A program made the translations under genes and the position numbers. A DNA stretch of 56,876 nucleotides from Paenibacillus sp. EZ-K15 (lineage in GTDB: Bacteria > Bacillota > Bacilli > Paenibacillales > Paenibacillaceae), in NCBI RefSeq assembly GCF_002573715.1, contig NZ_PDHM01000004.1, positions 1 through 56,876 of the forward strand. The letters are read 5' to 3'. Positions 9,125-17,475 of the stretch are shown here, in pieces. Positions within the stretch are counted from its first letter, which is position 1, and each line of letters opens with the position of its first letter. The notes beneath the pieces are model-generated. The model searched no databases, was not told the origin of the DNA, and saw only the letters and a program-made list of their open reading frames with translations.

Positions 9125-10243
9125 TTATTCAGCGGTACAGCGGATCGTTAGGGTGAGATCCGGATAGTCCGCGGCAATGGAGCTCTTGCGCTCCATGATG
9201 CGGTCAAATTCAAAGGCAGAGCTGAATAATTCCGGCTCAGGCTTGAATGTCACGCTGGTACCTGTATCCTGAGTCATGCCGACAATCAGAAGCCCGGTCT
9301 GCGGAATGCCGTGCCTGTACTCCTGCCGGTATATGTTCCCGTCACGGCGAATTTCCACGGTCAGCTGCTTGGAGAGGGCATTGACTACGGCGATGCTGAT
9401 GCCTTTTTCTGCGCCGGGGACCAGAAAGTGTGCGCTGGCATTCAACCGGTGGACATCGGTTAGTACCGATTGTACGACTGGGATGTTGGAATTCGGAAGG
9501 GCCTGCACGGGAATGCCTCTCCCGTTATCGGTAACCGTCACGCTGCCATCTTCATGCAGGAATATGCCAATCTGATCGCCATACCCGCTCGTGTGCTCCA
9601 ATATTGAATTTTCTACTACGGCCCAAAGCAGTTGATGAATATCGAAGCCGTGCGAGGTCCCAAAATACATCCCCGGATTGTTGCGGGTTTCGGTCATCTC
9701 CAGGTAATCGCTTGTATCGAGCAAATCGCCTGCGGCAGAGAGCAGCAACAGGAACGGCAGGCTCCGATGCTTAGGAAGAGCGTATCGGCCGCCCTGCTCC
9801 TGCACAAGGAGATCCGCTCCGAGCAGCGCCTTGAGATGGTGATACAGCTGACCCGTCGTTCCCATATTCAACCGTTCTACCAGCTCGGAACCGGATAGGG
9901 GCTCTGCCATGACGGCCTTTAAAATATCCAGGCGCTGCTTGTTGCCCAGTGCTGCGAGGATTTTGGCAGCCTTCTCGGTATTCATGTCCAACAATTGATC
10001 CATTCGCCGTTCCTGCGGCTCCCAGCGGATGTTTTGTCCGTTCAGCTGCACTTGCCCGGAGTAGAAGACGGAGCCGTCTTCAGGGGCTGCTTCATGTATC
10101 GTAGGTGCTGTTGCGATTTCTTGGCGATGTTGATTTGATGTGGAACCAGGTTTGCGTTCCATAAGGGCTTGATAGACAAGCTGCTGCAGCTCCGACATTT
10201 GATTCTTTAAGACATCCATCTCATAAACCAGATCACGTGTCAT
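9125..10243 (-). CDS. ArsR-like winged helix fused to a GyrB-like ATP-binding domain
   Basis: A 372-residue protein with two recognisable halves. Residues 1-30 look helical. Residues ~91-155 form an ArsR-like winged helix (ILAALGNKQRLDILKAVM, then GQLYHHLKALLGADL). Residues ~185-372 align by eye with the N-terminal GHKL ATPase domain of DNA gyrase B: NPGMYFG, VVENSILEHTSGYGD, DGSVTVTDNGRGIPV, VVNALSKQL, DTGTSVTFKP. The Mg-binding Asn (N212) and adenine-binding Asp (D239) positions are kept. The catalytic Glu, four residues before that Asn in GyrB, appears here as Ala208, and the glycine-rich lid is altered (GAEKGIS). This suggests ATP binding without turnover, hence an ATP- or nucleotide-responsive transcription factor; that is inference. 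There are no topoisomerase domains. A palindrome upstream (10280-10305) could be its own operator. Confidence 0.85.
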   Translation of the reverse strand: MTRDLVYEMDVLKNQMSELQQLVYQALMERKPGSTSNQHRQEIATAPTIHEAAPEDGSVFYSGQVQLNGQNIRWEPQERRMDQLLDMNTEKAAKILAALGNKQRLDILKAVMAEPLSGSELVERLNMGTTGQLYHHLKALLGADLLVQEQGGRYALPKHRSLPFLLLLSAAGDLLDTSDYLEMTETRNNPGMYFGTSHGFDIHQLLWAVVENSILEHTSGYGDQIGIFLHEDGSVTVTDNGRGIPVQALPNSNIPVVQSVLTDVHRLNASAHFLVPGAEKGISIAVVNALSKQLTVEIRRDGNIYRQEYRHGIPQTGLLIVGMTQDTGTSVTFKPEPELFSSAFEFDRIMERKSSIAADYPDLTLTIRCTAE

Positions 10244-10279
10244 GGGGAATCATCAACCTCACTTTATCGATATTATGTC

Positions 10280-10305
10280 ATTACGTAATTATTATATTGC
10301 GTAAT
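10280..10305. promoter_or_regulatory. Candidate operator of the winged helix-ATPase regulator
   Basis: ATTACGTAAT and ATTGCGTAAT, separated by six A/T bases, make an imperfect 26 bp palindrome. It lies 37 bp upstream of the regulator's start codon, in the gap it shares with the divergent acetyltransferase gene. Its size and A/T-rich arms resemble ArsR/SmtB operators. Binding by the neighbour is inferred. Confidence 0.55.
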
Positions 10306-10408
10306 ACAAACACTGTAAACCCATATTAAGGGAATCAATACATGAATAAGCGATTTGTTTGTCTATAGTTGTTTTTTATCTATGTTTATCATCCCGGGTC
10401 GTCTTACA

Positions 10409-11347
10409 ATGAACGCAAAGGTTGGTGACATTCATTTGGGTGAAAGAATCATACGGAATTTTAAGCAGGGCGATATGCCTCTGATAGGGGAGCTGTATCA
10501 GGCGGTATCCGCAGCAGATGCACTGTTTTGGTGGGTAGGTGACCAGGACAATTGGGGCAACGTGTTCTGTGCTATTGAAGATGGGAAGATGGTGGCCAAG
10601 GGACAAGTGGGCATTATTAACGTGATCCCGCCGGGATGTGCGCCTAACTGCAAGCATCACATTTATGTGAACCTCAAGGCTGTACCGCAGCGGGAGCGGG
10701 ATTATGATCTGTTAGGTGAAATGTATAAGGTGCTCTATGAACGTGCCCTTGTGTTAAAGAGGACGCTGCCAGAGACATACGGGACGTATTTGTGCGTGGG
10801 CAACTATGCCCATGAGATCGGCAACAACACTTTCTTTACAGAGGAAATCGGATTTCAGCCGCTGGAGAAGCTGTATTCCATGAAGCGGTCACTTGAGGAG
10901 CCTTTACATGCCTTGCCGTTAGATGATCGCTATGGCTATCGATTGTGGAAGATGGAATCTGCGGAAGAGGAAGAGATGTATCTAAAGCTCGAGGCTGAGG
11001 TTTGGCCGGAAGCGCCGCTGGGGCTTGGACGATTACGGGAATACAAAGGGCATCTAAGCTGGACTGCGACGAATGTCCTGGAAGGGGACACGATAATCGG
11101 CAGTACTATGGTATGGCTGGAAGAGGGGAACGTCGGCGTGATTGAAGATGTGTTTGTGAGAGAACCGTGGAGACAACGGGGAATCGCCAAATATCTGCTC
11201 TACCGTGCCATGTCCTATCTTCAGGCTCATGGATCCGCCTCGGTAAAGCTTCATGTGAAGGCAGCCAATGAAACGGCGTTGTCACTCTATCACTCGGTTG
11301 GCTTTGCCAAAGACCAAGAGGAGCACCGATTTTATCTGCCTCTATAA
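10409..11347 (+). CDS. GNAT-family acetyltransferase, two-domain
   Basis: About 312 residues. The C-terminal ~100 residues hold a clear GNAT domain: VGVIEDVFVREPWRQRGIAKYLL (beta4 and the acetyl-CoA pyrophosphate loop R-x-x-G-I-A), then NETALSLYHSVGF. The N-terminal half looks like a second, diverged acetyltransferase fold. The acceptor is unknown. I chose ATG 10409; an open frame reaches 10355, but neither start has a good ribosome binding site, so the N-terminus is uncertain. The gene is divergent from the winged helix-ATPase regulator and may be its target. Confidence 0.75.
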   Translation: MNAKVGDIHLGERIIRNFKQGDMPLIGELYQAVSAADALFWWVGDQDNWGNVFCAIEDGKMVAKGQVGIINVIPPGCAPNCKHHIYVNLKAVPQRERDYDLLGEMYKVLYERALVLKRTLPETYGTYLCVGNYAHEIGNNTFFTEEIGFQPLEKLYSMKRSLEEPLHALPLDDRYGYRLWKMESAEEEEMYLKLEAEVWPEAPLGLGRLREYKGHLSWTATNVLEGDTIIGSTMVWLEEGNVGVIEDVFVREPWRQRGIAKYLLYRAMSYLQAHGSASVKLHVKAANETALSLYHSVGFAKDQEEHRFYLPL

Positions 11348-11364
11348 CCGAAAGGCCGCTAATA

Positions 11365-11406
11365 CAAAGACCACGCCAAGGAATAATCCTGACGTGGTCT
11401 TTTTCT
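11365..11406 (+). terminator. Terminator after the acetyltransferase gene
   Basis: AAAGACCACG pairs with CGTGGTCTTT followed by a T run. It sits between the convergent acetyltransferase and nucleotidyltransferase genes. Confidence 0.85.
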
Positions 11407-11421
11407 ATATAAAATGAGGAG

Positions 11422-12480
11422 TTATGAGGTCGATTCTTGCCCGCCTGTTACATTCGGATTGGCATCCAGAATACCTTCCGTGACGCTCCACAGTTTTGGC
11501 AGGAACCGAAGAACCTCGTCGGCCCGCTGCAGTAGGTCATCGGTGGACGTTATGCCGAGATCCGCAAGGATGGCATCAAAAGCAGGGGCATACTGCTCTT
11601 GAAACTCAGGAGTCCCGTCGACTTCCAGTATGTTGTGGCAGCGAGCGAAGGTGGCCACCATCCAGAAGACGGCCTCTCTATGGCTTCCGTTTAGGATCAG
11701 CTCGCGGCTGCCGTCAATGGCAATCGGTCTGGCATCGGGCGTAATGTCACTGCTGAAGAAGAAGGGGGTCTTCGCAATCGCAGCAGCGGCATCGAAGGTG
11801 CGGGCCAGTCCATTAAGATGATGGAGCGCTTGTTCGGCACTCATGTCTTTACAGCCCAGCAGTCGTAACAGTTCCTCATAGATTTCCTCTTGGTCATACT
11901 CCTTGAGCACATCGAGAACCGCCGCATAACGGAGCCTGACCGTGGGGTTGCGAAGAGCGGCGACCAGGAGCATATGGGTGGTTACGCCGGTAGGGAACAG
12001 CCATGAGGTAACCTGGCGATGCCAAGGGGCAGAAGGATCTATGGAGCGAAGTCCGGTTATGATACGTTCGCGTACGTTCTCACAGCGGCGGGCAACCCAT
12101 ATCCGGTCGGCAAAATGACGCGAAACCTCCGTCTGCAGCTTGCGCAGCTGCCCGGTCGGATCGGACATCAGGGTATCCACACGGAAGCTGCCCGCAAGAT
12201 GATAGGATGTTAATACCTGCTCGGGCGAGGCGAGGTCCCGCCAGGACAGGTAGGTGGCTTCGATCAAAGCATCCTGGTAGATAAATTTCCCCAGCTTAAG
12301 AGGGGGCTCCGCATCCTGGGTAACAACAACGATGTCAATGTCCGAGGACGGAGCCATCTCTGCTTCATCCGGCTTTCCAACCGTGGAGCCACTAAAATAG
12401 GCACCCATAAATCCAGGCTCCCTGCTGGCATGCTGCAATACCCAATCCGTCGCCGCTGCGCGTGCTGATCCAACGTTCAT
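11422..12480 (-). CDS. Nucleotidyltransferase-domain protein
   Basis: A 352-residue protein. Near the N-terminus are the nucleotidyltransferase signature GSTVGK and the metal-binding SSDIDIVVV (D-x-D), as in the KNTase/Pol-beta superfamily. The rest is helical and unassigned. Such proteins transfer a nucleotide to a small molecule or protein, and similar Bacillota proteins are annotated only as nucleotidyltransferase-domain proteins. GAGGAGG precedes the ATG. It is single-gene, convergent with the acetyltransferase. I do not claim antibiotic modification for this one. Confidence 0.75.
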   Translation of the reverse strand: MNVGSARAAATDWVLQHASREPGFMGAYFSGSTVGKPDEAEMAPSSDIDIVVVTQDAEPPLKLGKFIYQDALIEATYLSWRDLASPEQVLTSYHLAGSFRVDTLMSDPTGQLRKLQTEVSRHFADRIWVARRCENVRERIITGLRSIDPSAPWHRQVTSWLFPTGVTTHMLLVAALRNPTVRLRYAAVLDVLKEYDQEEIYEELLRLLGCKDMSAEQALHHLNGLARTFDAAAAIAKTPFFFSSDITPDARPIAIDGSRELILNGSHREAVFWMVATFARCHNILEVDGTPEFQEQYAPAFDAILADLGITSTDDLLQRADEVLRFLPKLWSVTEGILDANPNVTGGQESTS

Positions 12481-12718
12481 AACCTTTATTCCTCCTCTAC
12501 TTGCATGGTGTCTAACATAATTAGAAAAAATATCCTGATTTTCATTTCACCATTCATTATATGGGCTTCCATTCTAATGTACAACCGCTTACACGATGGG
12601 CCGATCCGCGGTGCTGAGCGTCGATGTGATTACTGAAGAAGAGAAAATGATACTGGTGCAAGAGATCCGTAAGGGCTTGGCAAATATAAGCTAAAACTTC
12701 TGTATAGCTGTGTGAAAT

Positions 12719-12778
12719 TAAAAACGGACATTCCCCTAATCGCTGAAGTTCCGGCGATGGGGAATGCCCGTTTTTTCT
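12719..12778. terminator. Terminator of the DeoR-type regulator gene
   Basis: AAAACGGACATTCCCC and GGGGAATGCCCGTTTT form a long stem, with an inner ATCGC/GCGAT pair and T runs on both strands, so it may act in both directions. It follows the stop of the minus-strand regulator at 12784. Confidence 0.85.
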
Positions 12779-12783
12779 GTGTT

Positions 12784-13548
12784 CTATTCATCCGCAATCA
12801 CTAGCGTGGTATTGGTTTTTTTGAATTTTGGAATGAAGCTTGCATGGACATTCGCATCGGTCACGATCATATCAATTTTGTCGAGCGATGCGATGGAAAT
12901 GGTGACGTCTTTGTCGAACTTGGTGCTGTCCGCCATGACAACCACCTCTTTGGACAGCTCGATCATTTTTTTGCGCGTAATGGCTTCTTCCAGGTTGTAG
13001 TCGGAGATGCCTTTTTCAATCGTAATGCCGCTGCAGCAGATGAAGGCTTTCAGCACATTCAGCTCGTGAAAGTTGAAGATGTATTCATACGCTACGACGG
13101 ATTGTTCTTCCCTACGGATTTTGCCGCCGATCATAATCAGTTCCACGTCGCTGTCCATCAGTTCGATCGCAACCGGCAGCGAGTTGGTAACGACCGTCAA
13201 CTTCTTCTTATGCTTCACGTATTTGGCCATCTGATATGTGGTCGAGCCGCTGTCGATATAGATGCAATCGCCGTCATGAATGAATTCGCTGCATTTGCGG
13301 GCGATCCGATCCTTCTCTTCCAACTGGCTGACCATGCGCTCGTCCATGGAGGATTCGCCGAACCGGGACTCCACGAGCTTAACCCCGCCATATATCTTCT
13401 CGATCCGCCCCTGCTTGGTCAGGGTGTTCAAATCCCGGCGCAGCGTATCTACAGAGACGTTCAGCTCTTCCGTTAGCTCCGTGATCTTCAATACTTTTCG
13501 AATCGTTAGCAGCTCAAGTATTTTCTTCTGCCTCTCCAGTGGAAACAT
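12784..13548 (-). CDS. DeoR/GlpR-family transcriptional regulator
   Basis: About 254 residues. Residues ~5-55 form the DeoR helix-turn-helix (ITELTEELNVSVDTLRRDLN, then KIYGGVKL). The C-terminal part is the DeoR sensor domain of the sugar isomerase type (DSGSTTYQMAKYV and LTVVTNSLPVAIELM, which bind phosphorylated ligands). ATG 13548 follows GGGTGA, while the ATG four codons upstream has no binding site, so I prefer 13548. It faces the 2-aminoethylphosphonate operon across ~250 bp and is the obvious candidate to control it, perhaps sensing a phosphonate or its phosphorylated product (inference). Confidence 0.85.
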   Translation of the reverse strand: MFPLERQKKILELLTIRKVLKITELTEELNVSVDTLRRDLNTLTKQGRIEKIYGGVKLVESRFGESSMDERMVSQLEEKDRIARKCSEFIHDGDCIYIDSGSTTYQMAKYVKHKKKLTVVTNSLPVAIELMDSDVELIMIGGKIRREEQSVVAYEYIFNFHELNVLKAFICCSGITIEKGISDYNLEEAITRKKMIELSKEVVVMADSTKFDKDVTISIASLDKIDMIVTDANVHASFIPKFKKTNTTLVIADE

Positions 13549-13692
13549 TCGCTCACCCATTCAATCTGCATTAGTAGTTGATGCCTGTATTCATGTCTAG
13601 TTTACCGATTCGCCCGGCCATGTTCAATAGATTCACCTATATTATTCCTAAGTTAGGCATCAATTATGGATCAATATGGTCAATAGTTGGTA

Positions 13693-13721
13693 TTGATATA
13701 TGAATGATATATGCATAATTT
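13693..13721 (+). promoter_or_regulatory. Candidate promoter of the phosphonate operon
   Basis: TTGATA, 17 bases, TAATTT, about 80 bp upstream of the ATPase start. Just before it the sequence repeats ATCAAT or GTCAATA-like words (13660-13700: 'ggatcaatatggtcaatag'), a plausible region for DeoR binding. Both are weak calls. Confidence 0.4.
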
Positions 13722-13800
13722 ACTTACATTTAACAGTTTCCATGATTCTTGTTTACATATGGTTTCTATACTGAGGATGTGTTTAAAGGAGGTGAGCCGT

Positions 13801-14553
13801 TTGCTGAAGCTAGAGCATATTAGCAAACAATTCGACGATAAAGTGGTTTTGGATGACATCAACGTAGAAATCGGTTCGGGCGAAATCGTGTCACTGCTCG
13901 GTCCGAGCGGCAGCGGGAAGACCACATTACTGAATATTATTTTGGGACTCACCCGGATGGATCAGGGGAAAATCGTGTTCCATGACCAAGATCTGAGCAA
14001 CGTACCGATGAAGAAGCGCGGGTTTAATATCGTTTTTCAGGACTATGCCTTATTTCCCAATCTGAATGCCTACGACAATATCGTATACGGCCTGCGCAAC
14101 AAGAAGGGGAGCGTGAGTCAGCAGGAGGTACAGGAATATATCGACTTTCTGGAGCTTCAGCCTCATGTGAACAAGCGGATCGGGGAACTGTCAGGAGGGC
14201 AGAAGCAGAGAGTGGCCCTGGCCAGAACGCTGGTCACGAAACCGAAAATCCTGCTGCTCGATGAGCCGCTCAGCGCGCTGGACGGCGTGATCAAGGAGTC
14301 GATCAAGCAGCGGATTCAATCGATTGCCAGAGAATTCAAACTGACCACGATTATTGTGACGCATGACCCGGAGGAGGCGCTGACGCTCTCGGACAAAATC
14401 CTGATTATCCATCAGGGGCAGATCGCCCAATTCGGCACACCCCAGGAGATTGTTCATCATCCGAGCAATGATTTTGTGAAGCAGTTTATTATCAAGCAGC
14501 TGCACATCAAAAGGCAGAACATCTACAATCTGTTCGGTGAGCAGTATGCATAA
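13801..14553 (+). CDS. ABC transporter ATPase, 2-aminoethylphosphonate uptake (PhnT-like)
   Basis: A 250-residue ATPase. Walker A is GPSGSGKTT (near residue 35), the Q-loop VFQDYALFP, the signature LSGGQKQRVALARTL, Walker B ILLLDEPLSALDG and the switch His in IIVTHDPEEALTL. The order and length match spermidine/iron/phosphonate-type importers. The start is TTG 13801, with AAAGGAGG eight bases upstream; the longer in-frame ATGs have no binding site. It overlaps the permease gene by a few bases, showing translational coupling. The substrate assignment rests on the phnW and phnX genes in the same operon. Confidence 0.9.
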   Translation: MLKLEHISKQFDDKVVLDDINVEIGSGEIVSLLGPSGSGKTTLLNIILGLTRMDQGKIVFHDQDLSNVPMKKRGFNIVFQDYALFPNLNAYDNIVYGLRNKKGSVSQQEVQEYIDFLELQPHVNKRIGELSGGQKQRVALARTLVTKPKILLLDEPLSALDGVIKESIKQRIQSIAREFKLTTIIVTHDPEEALTLSDKILIIHQGQIAQFGTPQEIVHHPSNDFVKQFIIKQLHIKRQNIYNLFGEQYA

Positions 14554-16162
14554 CGTGAAACCGGAAATGCGGATCATCTTTACCGTCATCCTGTTATTGT
14601 TCGCCGTGTTTCTGTTCTTGCCGCTGCTCATCTTACTGGTCCGTTCCTTCGAATCCGATCAAGGGTTTACCCTCGGGCATTATGTATCCATAGGGTCGAA
14701 TCGAGAATTCATCGCAGCGATTGGCAACAGTGTGAAGATATCGGGCATCACGGCGGTAATCACAACCGTCCTGGGGTTTATACTCGCGTATTCCATTCAT
14801 TGCACCAAAATATATCGGCCCGTCAAAGGCCTGCTGAAAACCGTCATCATCATCCCCATGCTGCTCCCGACCATTACATATGGGTTCGCCATTATGTATT
14901 CGTTCGGTAATCAGGGATTGATCACCCGGCTTGCCGGGCGCAACTTGTTTGAAATCTACGGATGGAACGGTCTGCTCATAGGCTACGTCATTTACACGCT
15001 GCCTCCAGTATTCCTGTTGATCCATAACGCGTTTAAATATATTGATAAAAAATTCATCATCGTCTCCAAGTTAATGGGTGACGGAACGATGAGAAGTTTC
15101 CTGAATACGATTTTGCGTCCCTTGGCCGGAGCGCTTGGCGGAGCCTTTGTGCTTTCCTTTATCTTAAGCTTTACGGATTTTGGGATTCCGGCTTCGGTTG
15201 GCGGTACCTATCCGGTCGTGGCAACGCAGCTGTATCAGGTAATGCTGGGCTCCATTCCGGACTTCAACCAAGGCGCCGTCATTGCGGTGATGATGCTGAT
15301 CCCTGCCGTGTTCGGCATCTGGCTGCTGAATTACTTGGAAAAATGGAATTTCCACTATGACAAGCTGTCGGATATCGAGCTGCCACGGCAGCGCGTTCGC
15401 GATATCGCCTTCGGTGTGATGTCATCGATCATCGTGCTTGGCATGCTTTCCGTTTTTGCCGTGATGTTCATTGCGCCATGGCTGAGCAGTTACCCTTATG
15501 ACCTGACGTTTACGCTTAAGCATGTACGGGACGTCTTTCAATCGAGTGATTTAACGGGGGTATACCGAAACTCTCTCTGGGTCGCCTTCTTGACGGCGCT
15601 GTTCGGTACCTTGATGGCGTACGGATCGGCATTGCTCAATGTGCGTACGTCGTTAAAAGCCCGATCCACGGTGGATATGGTATCGATGATCACGAATACG
15701 GTGCCTGGCATGGTGCTGGGGATATCCTACCTGCTCTTCTTTAATGGAAGCAGTCTGAAAGGAACCTTCATTATTATCGTTCTGTGCAATATTGTTCATT
15801 TCTTTACGACACCGTATCTGATGGCCAAGAACTCCCTGTCCAAGATGAATCCTTCTTGGGAAACCACGGGGGAACTGCTCGGTGACAGCTGGTTCAAGAC
15901 CGTTTATCGGGTGATCCTGCCAAACTCGGCTTCAACCGTCATTGAGATGTTCAGCTACTATTTCATCAACGCCATGGTGACGATCAGCGGTATTATCTTT
16001 CTCGTATCCGCCCAGACGTCCCTTGTAGCCAGCAAGATCAAAGAGCTGCAGCATTTCGCCAAGTTTAACGAGATCTTCGTGCTGTCGATGCTGATCTTCT
16101 TCACGAATCTGATCATCAAGCTGGTGTGCGACGCATTACAGAGGAGAACGGCGCAGAGGTGA
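14546..16162 (+). CDS. ABC permease with two fused transport domains (PhnU/PhnV-like)
   Basis: A membrane protein of about 538 residues with about twelve predicted helices. Two binding-protein-dependent transport domains sit in tandem, each with an EAA-like loop (KLMGDGTMRSFLNTILRPL near 180; ELLGDSWFKTVYRVILPNS near 450). In Salmonella-type phosphonate systems the two permeases are separate proteins, whereas here one chain does both jobs, as in FbpB-type iron importers. ATG 14546 lies inside the end of the ATPase gene. It would form the channel for 2-aminoethylphosphonate with the ATPase and the lipoprotein encoded at 16458. Confidence 0.85.
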   Translation: MHNVKPEMRIIFTVILLLFAVFLFLPLLILLVRSFESDQGFTLGHYVSIGSNREFIAAIGNSVKISGITAVITTVLGFILAYSIHCTKIYRPVKGLLKTVIIIPMLLPTITYGFAIMYSFGNQGLITRLAGRNLFEIYGWNGLLIGYVIYTLPPVFLLIHNAFKYIDKKFIIVSKLMGDGTMRSFLNTILRPLAGALGGAFVLSFILSFTDFGIPASVGGTYPVVATQLYQVMLGSIPDFNQGAVIAVMMLIPAVFGIWLLNYLEKWNFHYDKLSDIELPRQRVRDIAFGVMSSIIVLGMLSVFAVMFIAPWLSSYPYDLTFTLKHVRDVFQSSDLTGVYRNSLWVAFLTALFGTLMAYGSALLNVRTSLKARSTVDMVSMITNTVPGMVLGISYLLFFNGSSLKGTFIIIVLCNIVHFFTTPYLMAKNSLSKMNPSWETTGELLGDSWFKTVYRVILPNSASTVIEMFSYYFINAMVTISGIIFLVSAQTSLVASKIKELQHFAKFNEIFVLSMLIFFTNLIIKLVCDALQRRTAQR

Positions 16163-16180
16163 GCTGCTATTTACGCCTAA

Positions 16181-16224
16181 GTCCGCTGCGATGCCGGATC
16201 GTATTTCCGATCGCTGTTGTCCTC
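16181..16224 (-). repeat. Inverted partial copy of the structured repeat
   Basis: Read on minus, 'gacaacagcgatcgga' and the following ~25 bases match the 3' part of the element at 16265-16390 ('gacaacagcgatcggaggtacaatac...gcagcgg'). So a 3' half-element lies upside down just upstream of the full copy. Confidence 0.65.
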
Positions 16225-16264
16225 GAATGAATAGAGTGGCTGCCAACATCTTACGATGACACCC

Positions 16265-16390
16265 AGCGGAGAGGACGTATTGTACTGGGGAAGCGAATGC
16301 GTTCGCCTTTGTCTGCGGATTTCTACAACTGATTCATACCAATCAGAAGAAATCTGAAGACAACAGCGATCGGAGGTACAATACAGTATT
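16265..16390 (+). repeat. Long-hairpin intergenic element, copy A
   Basis: About 120 nt between the permease and binding-protein genes of the phosphonate operon. The outer stem is GTATTGTAC (16277-16285) with GTACAATAC (16376-16384). The inner stem of ~21 bp is 16304-16324 with 16348-16368 (CGCCTTTGTCTGCGGATTTC against GAAATCTGAAGACAACAGCG, with a few mismatches). The terminal loop holds CTGATT/AATCAG. A second copy at 41572-41701 keeps the shape but changes paired bases together. It lies inside a same-direction gene string, so it should be transcribed. Function unknown. Confidence 0.8.
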
Positions 16391-16457
16391 GCAGCGGGCA
16401 TCAAGCACAGTAACTTATTTATTAATACAAATAAAAATACAAGGAGTGGAGTTAATC

Positions 16458-17453
16458 ATGATGAAGACGCTTAAGGGAATGCTGCTGTCATTGATCGCAA
16501 TCAGTATGGTGTTGGCTCTGGCCGCTTGCGGCAGCGGAAGCGCGGGGGAAGCGAAGAAGGTGGTCATCTACACCAATGGGGATGAAGAGGCCGTCGCCGC
16601 AATGGAAACTTCATTGAAGAATGCCGGATACGAAGGACAGTATCTCGTGCAATCCCTGGGTACATCCGAACTTGGCGGCAAACTGATGGCTGAGGGGAAC
16701 AAAATCGAGGCTGATCTCATCACGATGAGCTCGTACTTTATCGAAAGCTCGCAGACCAAGCACTCCATGTTTAAGGATTTGGCTTTTGACGCAGGCGCTG
16801 TCGGAACTTATCCGAAATACTACACGCCGATTCTGGCGAATACCGGCTCTATCTTCGTGAATACACAAGTGCTGAAAGACAAAGGCTTGCCAATGCCAAC
16901 CTCCATCACGGACCTGACCAAACCGGAATTCAGCGGACTCGTATCGATTCCGAACATTATGGATTCCTCCACCGGTTGGCTGCTGGTTCAGGCGATTATC
17001 AACCAATACGGCGAAGATGCGGGACGTAAGGTGCTCCATGACCTGATCGCTAATGTGGGGCCGCATCTGGAGAGCTCGGGCTCCGGTCCGATCAAGAAAG
17101 TGCAGGCTGGAGAAGTGGCTGCGGGCTTCGGACTCCGCCATCAGGCGGTAGCGGCCAAAGCTGACGGTGCACCGATAGATTACGTGGATCCGGTCGAAGG
17201 AAACTTCTCGCTGACCGAGTCGGTTGCGGTGGTGGACAAGAAGAATGCCACAACGGATTTAGCGATGAAAATGGCCGAGACCATCGTGAAGGATGCCAGA
17301 AAAGACCTGATCGTGAACTATCCGGTGGCCCTATACGAGGGGGAGACCGTGGATGAAGTCAACAAACCTGCGTACTCGATGACCTTCGAGAAGCCGCTGA
17401 CCGTGGAGCTGCTGGAAAAGCACCAGAAATTCTTCAACGGATCTAAAGAATAA
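16458..17453 (+). CDS. 2-aminoethylphosphonate ABC transporter binding protein (PhnS-like)
   Basis: A lipoprotein of 331 residues. The basic start, hydrophobic stretch and lipobox LALAAC put lipidated Cys near residue 24. The mature part (VVIYTNGDEEAVAAMETSL, then EADLITMSSYFIESS and SGPIKKVQAGEVAAGFGLRH) follows the iron/thiamine/phosphonate periplasmic-binding type II fold. ATG 16458 has GGAG six bases upstream; a longer frame without a binding site is dismissed. It lies 22 bp before phnW. The gap of ~295 bp to the permease gene holds the long-hairpin element, which might set its expression apart from the upstream genes (inference). Confidence 0.88.
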   Translation: MMKTLKGMLLSLIAISMVLALAACGSGSAGEAKKVVIYTNGDEEAVAAMETSLKNAGYEGQYLVQSLGTSELGGKLMAEGNKIEADLITMSSYFIESSQTKHSMFKDLAFDAGAVGTYPKYYTPILANTGSIFVNTQVLKDKGLPMPTSITDLTKPEFSGLVSIPNIMDSSTGWLLVQAIINQYGEDAGRKVLHDLIANVGPHLESSGSGPIKKVQAGEVAAGFGLRHQAVAAKADGAPIDYVDPVEGNFSLTESVAVVDKKNATTDLAMKMAETIVKDARKDLIVNYPVALYEGETVDEVNKPAYSMTFEKPLTVELLEKHQKFFNGSKE

Positions 17454-17475
17454 GCCAGCATAGGAGCGATGCGAA

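Noticed and set aside
11422..12480. Calling the 352-residue nucleotidyltransferase an antibiotic-resistance enzyme
   Set aside because: Only the general GS and D-x-D motif is visible; no match to a specific aminoglycoside family.
12596..12694. A 32-codon frame (MGRSAVLSVDVITEEEKM..) ending in TAA between the nucleotidyltransferase and DeoR genes
   Set aside because: It reads like the C-terminus of a protein but has no binding site, no upstream continuation and no family I know. Too short to call.
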